In this document: piece by piece, positions 18,380 to 27,887 of the stretch
Numbering within the stretch: position 1 is the stretch's first letter
Layout of the letters: the number at the start of each line of letters is the position of its first letter
NCBI GenBank assembly: GCA_020436025.1
Contig: JAGQYP010000015.1
Location: 1-64,000 of the forward strand
Source: Crocinitomicaceae bacterium
GTDB lineage: Bacteria; Bacteroidota; Bacteroidia; Flavobacteriales_D; Crocinitomicaceae
DNA length: 64,000 nt
Reading direction: 5' to 3'
Translations under genes and position numbers: made by a program
Notes under the pieces: generated by a model
What the model saw: only the letters and a program-made list of their open reading frames with translations
Told to the model about the DNA's origin: nothing
Database searches by the model: none

Positions 18380-18685
18380 ATGTTAGGAGTTATTTATACA
18401 TTGATCATTATTGCGAGTGTATTATTGATTTTGGTAATCTTAATGCAAAACCCGAAAGGTGGAGGATTTTCTACAGATTTTGGTTCAGCTTCGCAATTGG
18501 GAGGAGTTAGAAGAGCATCAGACTTTTTGGAAAAAGCAAGTTGGTCATTAGCAACATTCATTGTTGTATTGGCATTGATTTCACCGATGTGGTTACCTAC
18601 TACAGGAGAAGTTCAGGAAACAGAAACAGAAGGTGGAGCAGCACCAACGACAAATCAGTTGCCAACTGATGTCAACGCAGAATAG
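18380..18685 (+). CDS. secG: preprotein translocase subunit SecG
   Basis: The 101-residue inner-membrane protein has two transmembrane helices (about residues 3-23 and 52-72). Between them is the conserved MQNPKGGGFSTDFGSASQLGG loop. The tail is acidic. SecG stimulates protein export through SecYEG. It starts 6 nt after the Gln/Glu-repeat gene and closes the miaB operon before a terminator. Confidence 0.93.
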   Translation: MLGVIYTLIIIASVLLILVILMQNPKGGGFSTDFGSASQLGGVRRASDFLEKASWSLATFIVVLALISPMWLPTTGEVQETETEGGAAPTTNQLPTDVNAE

Positions 18686-18711
18686 TCAGTTAAGATATTC
18701 TAATATAAAGG

Positions 18712-18747
18712 AAAATGTCAGTCTGTCATAGAACTGACATTTTTTTT
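18712..18747 (+). terminator. terminator of the miaB-secG operon
   Basis: AAAATGTCAGT (18712-18722) pairs perfectly with ACTGACATTTT (18733-18743), followed by a T run. Confidence 0.85.
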
Positions 18748-18763
18748 GCTCTAAAACTTCATT

Positions 18764-18807
18764 TTTATGCCAATTTTTCAATCTAATTCAAGTGGCATAA
18801 AATTCGC
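18764..18807 (+). promoter_or_regulatory. inverted repeat and -24/-12-like site upstream of groES
   Basis: TTTATGCCA (18764-18772) and TGGCATAAA (18793-18801) form perfect 9-bp arms 20 nt apart. The right arm begins TGGCAT-N5-TCGC, with GG and GC 10 nt apart as in sigma-54 promoters, though TCGC departs from TTGC. No CIRCE element and no TAnnTTTG box are visible before groES (ATG 18853). This may be an operator, a sigma-54 promoter or both; the reading is tentative. Confidence 0.4.
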
Positions 18808-18852
18808 GATTGCCTAAATCGATAAATTGTTTAACATAAAAAACGAAATAAA

Positions 18853-19128
18853 ATGTCAACAAAATTCAAACCTTTAGCAGATCGAGTTCTTATTGAACCG
18901 GCTCCAGCGGAGGAGAAAACGGCAAGCGGAATCATTATTCCAGATACAGCAAAAGAAAAACCTTTACAAGGAACCGTAATTGCGGCAGGTCCTGGAAAGA
19001 AAGACGAGCCTATGACGGTTAAAAAAGGTGATAAAGTATTGTACGGACAATATTCGGGAACTGAAATTAAATTGGACGGGGGTACTTATCTTATCATGAG
19101 AGAAGCTGACGTTTACGGAATTTTATAA
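18853..19128 (+). CDS. groES: co-chaperonin GroES
   Basis: The 91-residue protein is a full-length Hsp10. [10 protein letters not shown] at the N-terminus, the mobile loop ([18 protein letters not shown]) and [15 protein letters not shown] are all present. The heptameric ring caps GroEL. groEL follows after 19 nt in the same operon. Confidence 0.97.
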   Translation: MSTKFKPLADRVLIEPAPAEEKTASGIIIPDTAKEKPLQGTVIAAGPGKKDEPMTVKKGDKVLYGQYSGTEIKLDGGTYLIMREADVYGIL

Positions 19129-19141
19129 TCAAAAAAATTAA

Positions 19142-20785
<1,644 letters not shown>

Positions 20786-20848
20786 TTGCATCATTGACGA
20801 TCCAATCTTGCCGCTTTAGGCGGGTAGTGCGGAACGGCTATATATCTG

Positions 20849-20886
20849 TAAAGACTGTCGAACTCGTTTTGGCAGTCTTTATTTTT
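20849..20886 (+). terminator. terminator of groESL
   Basis: TAAAGACTG (20849-20857) pairs with CAGTCTTTA (20873-20881) and a T run follows. Confidence 0.8.
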
Positions 20887-20980
20887 GTTCAACCCTTTTC
20901 GGGTTGGTATGATTGTTTAACCCCTTCGGGGTTGGGACGTTAGTGATTGGGTTGTTTAACCCCTTTGGGGTTGGGACGTT
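20887..20980 (+). repeat. three tandem copies of a small hairpin repeat
   Basis: Three units follow the groEL terminator: GTTCAACCCTTTTCGGGTTGG (20887-20907, shorter, with the final dinucleotide of the core), then TTTAACCCCTTCGGGGTTGG (from 20916) and TTTAACCCCTTTGGGGTTGG (from 20955), the last two each ending in GACGTT. Every unit is a self-complementary AACCCC/GGGGTT hairpin. The rest of the gap to 21064 shows no gene. Confidence 0.75.
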
Positions 20981-21063
20981 TGGATTTGTTTTGTTAAGGT
21001 GTTGTTATTTTTTCTTGTGTTCGATTGTCTATTCCTTATATTTAGATTTCCTATTTTGAATAC

Positions 21064-22401
21064 ATGAATAATACCAGATTCAGATTTGTTGTCGCTTTTG
21101 GAATACTTGCTCTTGTGAGCATTATTTTGACGCAGGTATATTGGATCAACAAAACCATCGAAATTCAGAATATTAAGATTGAAGTTGCGCAGAGTCAGGA
21201 CAGTTTGAACTATCAGCAATTCATCAATAAAGCAAAGATTTCCCTGACCAATGTTGTAAAAGAATTGCAGCGCATCAACAATGATCCAATTGATCTTTAC
21301 AACCGTGTGAAGCAAGTCTCAGGAAATTCTTTTACCGTTGAAATCAATGACACCCTTCACCCCTATTTTTTGGAAAGTTTGTTGATACGTGAGTTTGACC
21401 GACAGGGGATCAAAGAAAAATTTATTTACGGTATTTATGATTGTTTTACCGACTCGATTGTATTTGGAAATGAGGTAAAGATTGAGAGTGATACCGTTAT
21501 TGCCAAATCATTTGACGTTAGCGATCACAAAATTAATTGGGACAAAGACGGACATTATTTTGGAGTCATCTTTCCAGATTTGCAAAACACAACCTTATCG
21601 GAAATCCCTGCAGACATTACTCCGTGGATTTATTTATCTATTATCGTCGTGATTTTGATCGGATTTTTTGGGTTTTCGTTACATATCATCCTAAAACAAA
21701 AGAGACTTTCTGAAATCAAGAATGACTTCATCAACAATATGACTCATGAATTGAAAACTCCCATTTCAACCATTTCGTTATCGAGTGAAACCTTGCTTAA
21801 TGAAGAAATGATTAACGATAAGGAAAGAGTTTTACGCTATGCTGGGATCATATACAAAGAGAACAAACGATTGGAGAAACAGGTAGAACGCGTTTTGAAC
21901 ATCACGAAGCTTGAAAAGAATCAGATAAAACTAAGCAAGGAAGATTTTGATCTCCATGAATTTATTGAAGAAGCAAAGGAGAATTTTGAAACCAATCAAT
22001 TAAAGGAAAACGGGCAATTCATTATTGATCTCAAGGCTACTAATTCGATTTTATATGTGGATCCCGTGCATGTGGGAAATGTCATTTACAATCTTATAGA
22101 TAATGGAATAAAATACTCTTCTACTCCTTGTAAAATAATGGTTTCCACCAAAGACTTCAAAGATGGAGTAATGGTCGAAATTGAAGATAACGGAATTGGA
22201 ATGAAGAAAGAGAATTTAAAATATATTTTTGAGAAGTTTTACAGGGTTCCAACAGGCAACGTCCACAATGTAAAAGGATTTGGACTTGGACTTTATTATG
22301 TAAAACGAATCATTGAAGAACATGGAGGTACCATTCATGTAAAATCAACTCCTGGAAAGGGAAGTAAGTTTTATTTTTATTTACCAAAACAAGGCGCATG
22401 A
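21064..22401 (+). CDS. sensor histidine kinase
   Basis: The 445-residue membrane sensor has transmembrane helices at about 8-27 and 189-210 enclosing a periplasmic sensing domain of about 160 residues. The HisKA helix has the phospho-acceptor H228 (NMTHELKTP). The HATPase domain follows with N-box DNGIKYS, G1 EDNGIGM and G2 KGFGLGLYYV. No HAMP domain is evident. It overlaps its response regulator by 4 nt, so the two form a pair. The signal is unknown. Confidence 0.94.
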   Translation: MNNTRFRFVVAFGILALVSIILTQVYWINKTIEIQNIKIEVAQSQDSLNYQQFINKAKISLTNVVKELQRINNDPIDLYNRVKQVSGNSFTVEINDTLHPYFLESLLIREFDRQGIKEKFIYGIYDCFTDSIVFGNEVKIESDTVIAKSFDVSDHKINWDKDGHYFGVIFPDLQNTTLSEIPADITPWIYLSIIVVILIGFFGFSLHIILKQKRLSEIKNDFINNMTHELKTPISTISLSSETLLNEEMINDKERVLRYAGIIYKENKRLEKQVERVLNITKLEKNQIKLSKEDFDLHEFIEEAKENFETNQLKENGQFIIDLKATNSILYVDPVHVGNVIYNLIDNGIKYSSTPCKIMVSTKDFKDGVMVEIEDNGIGMKKENLKYIFEKFYRVPTGNVHNVKGFGLGLYYVKRIIEEHGGTIHVKSTPGKGSKFYFYLPKQGA

Positions 22402-23084
22402 ACACGTTGAAAATATTATTAGCTGAAGATGATCTGAATTTAGGATTTGTGATCCAGGACCAATTAAAAATGAATGGTTTTACAGTTCATTTAGCGACCG
22501 ATGGTAAGGAAGGTCTGAAAAAATTCAATTCGGACACCTATCATTTATGCGTTTTAGATGTAATGATGCCTGAAAAGGATGGATTTAGTTTGGCTAAAGA
22601 TATCCGAAAGATCAATAAAGATGTTCCCATCCTATTTTTGACAGCTAAGTCTCAGATTGAAGACAAAATAGAAGGTTTTAAAGTAGGAGGAGACGATTAT
22701 TTGACCAAACCATTCAGTGCTGAAGAATTGACTTTAAGAATTAGAGCTTTACTGAAAAGGGCTAATATTGAATTGGAACAAGATGCCGATATTTTTGAAA
22801 TAGGCGAATATCATTTTGATTCCAATAATTATCAGCTGACTCACCCTAATTTCGAGAAAAAACTGACTAAAAAAGAGGCCGATATTTTAAAATTGCTTTG
22901 CAAGAACAAGAACAAAGTTTTGCCTCGAGATATTGTTTTGAACTCTGTTTGGGGTCAGGATGATTATTTTGTTGGGCGGTCTTTAGATGTATTCATTACA
23001 AAGCTTAGGAAGTATTTGAAAGAAGACTCGAGCATCTCCATTTCCAATGTACATGGGGTTGGATTTAAGTTAGAAATAGCTTAA
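22398..23084 (+). CDS. OmpR-family response regulator
   Basis: The 228-residue protein has a receiver domain with the acidic pair ED10-D12, phospho-acceptor D54 (LDVMMP), Thr in LTAKS and K104 (TKPF). A C-terminal winged helix (about 130-228, VFITKLRKYL, NVHGVGFKLEI) completes it. It is the cognate DNA-binding partner of the upstream kinase, with overlapping genes. Its stop lies 2 nt from the end of a convergent lipoprotein gene. Confidence 0.94.
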   Translation: MNTLKILLAEDDLNLGFVIQDQLKMNGFTVHLATDGKEGLKKFNSDTYHLCVLDVMMPEKDGFSLAKDIRKINKDVPILFLTAKSQIEDKIEGFKVGGDDYLTKPFSAEELTLRIRALLKRANIELEQDADIFEIGEYHFDSNNYQLTHPNFEKKLTKKEADILKLLCKNKNKVLPRDIVLNSVWGQDDYFVGRSLDVFITKLRKYLKEDSSISISNVHGVGFKLEIA

Positions 23085-23086
23085 AA

Positions 23087-23746
23087 CTATTTGACCTTGA
23101 CTTTGTTAGGTCTTCTATCCAGGTAAAAAAAGATTTTGTTGGACTGACCCGCTGCAGCGATTTCCCATTCTGTTTTTTTCTCAAGTAGCAAGGTGTAGAT
23201 TTTTTCCAATTTTGTCATTTCTTCCAGATCTCTTTCCTCTTCCGGCAACTTTAAAAAGGCTTGTATTTTTTGCTTCAGGCTATCTAATTTGAAATTGATT
23301 TCGTTTCGAATTTGTCCATTGGAACTGTGATTGAGGTAATGAAACTCCTCCTCACAACGAGTCACATAATCCATCAATAAGTTTTCACAATTTTCATCCT
23401 CCAGAGCGTAAAGTTCAAACTTAAATCCATCTTTCACTTCTCCGTTAAGCGGCACGAAATCTATTTTGAATTGTTTATCCTTGAGGTCGGGATATTTCTC
23501 TTGAATAAGCTGTTTTAGTCTAGCCTGACTTTTATTATTTATAAAGTCTTTTATTCTTTTCGTTCTTTTGGAGTCGGAAGGTTCAAATCCAATTGTGGAT
23601 GGAGAGTTATCTTGAAACGACACATTGCTTGTCCCTGCAATAAATACAACGAATTCATATTTTACTTCCCAATTAGGTTCCTTTTCCTTGTTAGAATTAC
23701 AAGAAAATAATAGACCTCCACAGAGAAGCACAAAAAAGAGCTTCAT
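23087..23746 (-). CDS. uncharacterised lipoprotein
   Basis: The 219-residue product has a lipoprotein signal (FVLLCGGLLFSC, Cys 16) followed by a charged linker. The rest is mixed alpha/beta with a Lys/Glu-rich helical part (about 140-190). I recognise no family. It is the last gene of a four-gene minus-strand run headed by a LolA-like lipoprotein, and its ATG directly precedes the stop of the frameshifted small gene upstream. Confidence 0.7.
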   Translation of the reverse strand: MKLFFVLLCGGLLFSCNSNKEKEPNWEVKYEFVVFIAGTSNVSFQDNSPSTIGFEPSDSKRTKRIKDFINNKSQARLKQLIQEKYPDLKDKQFKIDFVPLNGEVKDGFKFELYALEDENCENLLMDYVTRCEEEFHYLNHSSNGQIRNEINFKLDSLKQKIQAFLKLPEEERDLEEMTKLEKIYTLLLEKKTEWEIAAAGQSNKIFFYLDRRPNKVKVK

Positions 23747-23909
23747 TTAATCTTTATGTCTGGAAAGGATGATGGCTCTGGCAATAAATCCCACACCCAT
23801 TCCTATTGCTCCACCAGCAACTAAATTATCCGTATAAAATCCAATTCCTCCACCAACGAACATACATCCGGCAAAGACAAAATTTCCTATTTGATTTGCT
23901 TTATCCATA
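23747..23909 (-). pseudogene. small two-helix membrane protein gene with a +1 frameshift
   Basis: The ATG (23909) follows the stop of the DUF6515 gene immediately and the last stop (23747) abuts the next ATG, as in a tight operon. The first ten codons read MDKANQIGNF. A run of five T on the minus strand (23879-23883) then shifts the frame; deleting one T gives a continuous 53-residue Gly-rich membrane protein running VFAGCMFVGGGIGFYTDN to SRHKD. The 163-nt length is 54 codons plus one base. Unshifted, translation ends after 27 codons. It could be a true mutation, phase variation at a homopolymer, or a sequencing error. Confidence 0.6.
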
Positions 23910-24953
23910 CTATTTCTTTTCTTCGACAGGTTCCATTTTTACTACTTGGTAGACATCTTTGCCATTTTGTGCGATAGGTTGAAAATAGGTTCCATTGAGA
24001 TACACATAAACTTGACCTTCAATCTCCTGTTCTTCCCCTCCTTCCGGGATATTGGTCACCACAATTCCATCTGGAGCTTCAATAACTGTGTAGCCTGTCT
24101 CACTTTTTTCATAGAAGACACCACCGTAATACAAGTATTCTTTTTCATTTAAAGTGATGGTTTCGAATCCATCAGGCATTTCTGTAATTGTAATATTTAC
24201 TGGCGCTTCTACAACAGTATATTGATTGTTTTTCTCAACATAATACACTCCTTCATTGTAGTAGTATTTCTGACTATTCAATTCAATTATTACAGCAGTT
24301 GCAACCATGGTTGTTAAAACAAATCCAACTGGATGCCAATACGCGCCATAGTAAAATGGTCTGTAAGGGTGGTAATAATAAGGTCGATAACCACGATAAC
24401 CGTTGTAATAAAAATTACTGTGATGCACATTTACGTGGACATTATGATTGACATTCACATTTCGATTCACATTTACATTTCTGTTCACGTTAGTCCCTGC
24501 ATTCACCTTATTTCCCACATTCCCGTTATTAACAGGTCTGGTATTCCCACCATTGGCAGGTCGTACATTGCCATTGTTCGTGGGTTTTTGAATATTTGAT
24601 CCACCTCTGTTTGGAGTTGATGGATTGGCTGGTCTGACATTTGGTTTAGTGTAACCATTATTATTAGCAGGTCTTTGGTAGTTCTGACTAGGAGTTCTAT
24701 TTGGTGCTTTGAAAGAACCTCCATTCACATTTCCACCATTAGACGGACGGGAGTAATTTCCTCCACCTGCAGGTCTGGATACATTTCCACCTCCAGCGGG
24801 ACGTGAAACACCTCCTCCACCTCCAGCGGGTCTGGAAAATCCACCACCACTTCGACCACCTCCACCGTGGCTGAATCTTTGTGCCATCGTGAAATTAGTT
24901 TCTACAATAAGAAGAAACGAAAGGATCATACTTATGTAAATTGATGTCTTCAT
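23910..24953 (-). CDS. DUF6515-type exported protein with Gly/Asn/Pro-rich N-terminus
   Basis: The 347-residue product has a signal peptide (about residues 1-24). A low-complexity region follows with repeats such as RPAGGG (about 30-85), then RPANxGN and NVNRNVNVN (to about 175) and an HxH/Tyr-rich patch. A hydrophobic helix (about 205-225) precedes a C-terminal domain built of three copies of the Y-YY-GV-YE/V-T-VVEAP pattern (about 230-340), typical of DUF6515. It is probably periplasmic or membrane-attached. Its ATG overlaps the TAA of the upstream LolA-like gene by one base (TAATG arrangement). Confidence 0.75.
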   Translation of the reverse strand: MKTSIYISMILSFLLIVETNFTMAQRFSHGGGGRSGGGFSRPAGGGGGVSRPAGGGNVSRPAGGGNYSRPSNGGNVNGGSFKAPNRTPSQNYQRPANNNGYTKPNVRPANPSTPNRGGSNIQKPTNNGNVRPANGGNTRPVNNGNVGNKVNAGTNVNRNVNVNRNVNVNHNVHVNVHHSNFYYNGYRGYRPYYYHPYRPFYYGAYWHPVGFVLTTMVATAVIIELNSQKYYYNEGVYYVEKNNQYTVVEAPVNITITEMPDGFETITLNEKEYLYYGGVFYEKSETGYTVIEAPDGIVVTNIPEGGEEQEIEGQVYVYLNGTYFQPIAQNGKDVYQVVKMEPVEEKK

Positions 24954-25711
24954 TATGATAATTTTTTAAGAGGTTCTTTTACCGCATCAACTGGCGGACT
25001 AAATTCAAACATACTTTCCGGTAATTTTGGATCCAATTGCCAGTTTTTAAACATGGACTTATATTTCTCTCCAGTTTCATTGTATCTAATGAACAATCCC
25101 CCGGGCAAATTTTCATTCTTATTGATGAAAATGTAAACCTCGGTTTCTTTGTTTTTAGCTAGAATTACATCCAAAGGAACATCTAAAATTGTGGTATCTC
25201 CTAAGTAAATGATTGAGTCAGCAAACTGAATTAAATCGTCGGTTAAAGTTGGATAGAAAAAATCCGCTGCAGGGAATTTCAGTCCCCTTTCTTCGTTCAG
25301 TTTGGTGATCATCCCTAAAGTAGATGATGGAGCCGGTAGCGAATCGTAAGAATGATCCAAATAATTATAAGACTCCAAAGAATTTCCATTATACCATACT
25401 CCAAATTCTTTATCTATTGCTCTACAATGCAAATGCAATTTATTGGAATCACTGAAATAAATATCAAACTCCTTAGTTGGCTGAAACGCAGTATCTCCTG
25501 CCGCGAGTTCTGCCGAATGGAGCGTAAAAGAACAAGAGTTCAACTCTCCAATTCTCGAAGTCAATTTATCTAAAACCTCTTCTGCATTTCGATCCAAAAA
25601 CATTTCTTTTGGAGGAGGAAGTTCTTGATTTTGTTCCGTTTTCTTTTCTTCGCTTGAACAAGAAGCGAGAGCCATAAACACTCCTAAACAGAGGATCCAA
25701 CTTTTATACAT
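24953..25711 (-). CDS. LolA-like (DUF2092) lipoprotein
   Basis: The 252-residue lipoprotein has signal MYKSWILCLGVFMALASC and then an acidic linker. It shows the DUF2092/LolA-like layout, EEVLDKLTSRIGELNSCSF..., with later strands VPLDVILAK and EVYIFINKNENLPGGLFIRY. This fold binds acyl chains in lipoprotein carriers. An in-frame ATG at 25762 exists, but it lacks a signal at its own N-terminus and lies upstream of a -7 element at 25737-25744, so the start at 25711 is preferred. It heads an operon with the DUF6515 gene, a pairing seen in other Bacteroidota. Confidence 0.78.
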   Translation of the reverse strand: MYKSWILCLGVFMALASCSSEEKKTEQNQELPPPKEMFLDRNAEEVLDKLTSRIGELNSCSFTLHSAELAAGDTAFQPTKEFDIYFSDSNKLHLHCRAIDKEFGVWYNGNSLESYNYLDHSYDSLPAPSSTLGMITKLNEERGLKFPAADFFYPTLTDDLIQFADSIIYLGDTTILDVPLDVILAKNKETEVYIFINKNENLPGGLFIRYNETGEKYKSMFKNWQLDPKLPESMFEFSPPVDAVKEPLKKLS

Positions 25712-25736
25712 AGAAAATATTTCTTTCGATTTATAG

Positions 25737-25744
25737 CAAAGATA
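25737..25744 (-). promoter_or_regulatory. -7 promoter element (TATCTTTG) of the LolA-like/DUF6515 operon
   Basis: On the minus strand TATCTTTG fits TAnnTTTG, 25 nt before the ATG at 25711. A TTG lies 17 nt upstream, shorter than the usual 19-21. Confidence 0.5.
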
Positions 25745-25773
25745 GGAATCTTGCTGATTCACAATTGTTTTGA

Positions 25774-25806
25774 AATAAAAAAAGCGACCCGAAAGCCGCT
25801 TTTCAA
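25774..25806 (-). terminator. terminator of the dcw operon
   Basis: Read on the minus strand, AAAAGCGGC and GTCGCTTTT form a stem around CTTTCGG-type loop bases and are followed by a T run. It lies 20 nt past the yqeY stop. Confidence 0.75.
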
Positions 25807-25824
25807 AACAAACGAAACAGAAAA

Positions 25825-26274
25825 TTACAATTTCCCTAACTCTTCTTTAACAATAGCTGAGATTACTTTGCCATCCGCTTTTCCGGCCAATTCTTTTGAC
25901 ATAGGTCCCATTACTTTACCCATATCTTGTGGTCCGCCAGCTCCAACAGCAGCAATCTTCTTTTGTACTTCAGCGCGAATTTCATCTTCAGAAAGCATTT
26001 TTGGGAGATATGCTTCAATGATATCCGCTTGAAATTTTTCATCAGCCGCCAAATCCTCTCTTCCTTGCTCAACGTACAATTGGTATGAATCCAATCTTTG
26101 TTTATGCAGTTTCAGAACGATTTTATTTTCGACTTCTTCAGAAACTTCTCCATTTCCAGAGGTGGCTTCCAATAATAATTTTGCTTTGATATCTCTTAAT
26201 GCAGCCAATTTCTCTTTTTCTTTAGCAAGCATGGCTGCCTTGATATCTGCATTGATTTTTTCAGTTAAACTCAT
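25825..26274 (-). CDS. yqeY: GatB/YqeY domain protein
   Basis: The 149-residue protein is the usual length of the stand-alone GatB/YqeY family. It shows MLAKEKEKLAALRDIKAKLLLE at the N-terminus, ADIIEAYLPKMLSEDEI and the C-terminal GKVMGPMSKELAGKADGKVISAIVKEEL segment. The domain resembles the tRNA-binding tail of GatB, and YqeY's own role is unsettled. It starts 2 nt after ftsZ and closes the dcw operon. Confidence 0.9.
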   Translation of the reverse strand: MSLTEKINADIKAAMLAKEKEKLAALRDIKAKLLLEATSGNGEVSEEVENKIVLKLHKQRLDSYQLYVEQGREDLAADEKFQADIIEAYLPKMLSEDEIRAEVQKKIAAVGAGGPQDMGKVMGPMSKELAGKADGKVISAIVKEELGKL

Positions 26275-26276
26275 GA

Positions 26277-27857
26277 TTAATCTACGTTGTCGTGAAGAAA
26301 TGAATTATTGCTTTTCAGACCCGTGCTATCTCCTTCGTCATTTTCACCCAAAGTGAATCTTGAGATATTATTTTCAGAAGAATGTGGCACATCGTCCAAA
26401 TTGACATTCTTTCTTAAATAAGCTGGTTCTGACTCCAAGGAATCCACTCCATCAGCCGACTTTAATTTATCCGTATAATTTCTGATATTATTAAGTCTTT
26501 CTTGAGATTTCGCTTGCTGCTCTTCTTGCGACAATACAGTCTTTGGTTGTTGCACACTCAATGAAGGTGAATCCTCTTCCGTTTCATCATCTTCCAAATA
26601 ATATCTAGTTACCTCTTCTTGTTCTTCAGTGGATTCAGAAGCATTCTCATTAGAAGTTAAATTCCAATTGAAACTTCCTTGTTCCATGGAGGATTTATCT
26701 TCTTTTGCCTCTGTCTCATCTTTCGTCTTCAAGAAAGGTTCTGACTCCATTTCCTCTTCAACAGAATTTTCTACTTCTGTAGAAGTTTCTGACCATTGAT
26801 TTGCAGATTGAGGAATAGATTCTTCTTTTTTTGGTTCTTCTTCAAGCACCATTTTTTTCTTTTCAGGAGCTCTTTCGAAACCAGTAATTGGAGACGATTG
26901 GAATCCCGTTGCGATCAAAGTAACGCAAATTCCTTCTCCTAGAGTTTCATCTTTTCCGTGACCCCAGATCACATCTGCAGATGATCCTGCTTCATCTTGA
27001 ATATAATCCGTGATTTCAGCGATTTCATCCATTAAGATCTCCTTTTCTCCGTAAGTGATATTCAACAGAACGTATTTCGCTCCTTCGATGTCGTTATCAT
27101 TTAATAATGGAGACGAAAGTGCTTTAGAAACTGCTTCATGAGCTCTATTTTCACCTTCCGCAACGGCAGATCCCATAATGGCCACACCACTATCTCTCAT
27201 CACCGTGTTTACATCATTGAAATCGACGTTGATTGCTCCTGTTACCGAAATTACTTCAGCGATTCCTTTGGCTGCAGAAGTCAATACGTTGTCTGCTTGT
27301 TCGAAAGCATTTCCTAAAGTCAAGTTTCCAAACATATCACGTAATCGATCGTTGTTGATTACCAGAATAGTGTCCACTTCACTTCTTAAGTTATCAAGCC
27401 CTTCTTCCGCTTGAATTCTTCTTTTTCTACCTTCGAAAGTAAATGGTACCGTTACAATAGCCACCGTTAAGATTCCCATTTCTTTAGCAATCTTAGCAAT
27501 AACTGGCCCTGCTCCTGTTCCAGTTCCACCACCCATTCCGGCAGTGATGAACACCATTTTTGTATTCTTTGATAGAATATCTTTTACATCGTCGATATTT
27601 TCTACCGCCGCATTTTTTCCAATTTCAGGAATAGATCCCGCACCTCTACCTTCTGTAAGGCTGGCACCTAATTGAATTTTGATAGGCACTGGACTTGCAT
27701 CCAAAGCCTGGGCATCAGTATTGCAGACGATGAAATCCACTCCTTTGATCCCCTGATTATACATGTGGTTGACCGCATTGGATCCTCCACCACCAACTCC
27801 AATCACTTTGATGATCGAAGATTGATCTTTTGGTAAATCGAATTCCAGGTTACTCAT
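26277..27857 (-). CDS. ftsZ: cell division GTPase FtsZ
   Basis: The 526-residue tubulin homologue polymerises into the division ring. The GTP-binding N-terminal domain has GGGGSNAVNHM, the tubulin signature GGGTGTGAGP and FTFEGRKR. After the globular part (about residue 325) comes a long Glu/Ser-rich linker of about 150 residues. The C-terminal peptide ends NNSFLHDNVD, a form typical of Bacteroidota. The linker explains the length above the usual 380-400. It lies 30 nt after ftsA. Confidence 0.97.
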   Translation of the reverse strand: MSNLEFDLPKDQSSIIKVIGVGGGGSNAVNHMYNQGIKGVDFIVCNTDAQALDASPVPIKIQLGASLTEGRGAGSIPEIGKNAAVENIDDVKDILSKNTKMVFITAGMGGGTGTGAGPVIAKIAKEMGILTVAIVTVPFTFEGRKRRIQAEEGLDNLRSEVDTILVINNDRLRDMFGNLTLGNAFEQADNVLTSAAKGIAEVISVTGAINVDFNDVNTVMRDSGVAIMGSAVAEGENRAHEAVSKALSSPLLNDNDIEGAKYVLLNITYGEKEILMDEIAEITDYIQDEAGSSADVIWGHGKDETLGEGICVTLIATGFQSSPITGFERAPEKKKMVLEEEPKKEESIPQSANQWSETSTEVENSVEEEMESEPFLKTKDETEAKEDKSSMEQGSFNWNLTSNENASESTEEQEEVTRYYLEDDETEEDSPSLSVQQPKTVLSQEEQQAKSQERLNNIRNYTDKLKSADGVDSLESEPAYLRKNVNLDDVPHSSENNISRFTLGENDEGDSTGLKSNNSFLHDNVD

Positions 27858-27887
27858 AATTATGTTGTTTGTTTGTTTTGCTATAAT

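Noticed and set aside
18750..18852. CIRCE/HrcA operator before groES
   Set aside because: I looked for TTAGCACTC-N9-GAGTGCTAA and found nothing similar; only the TTTATGCCA inverted repeat is present.
24333..24724. Frames on both strands inside the DUF6515 gene
   Set aside because: They come from the repetitive Asn/Gly/Pro coding sequence and lack start signals.
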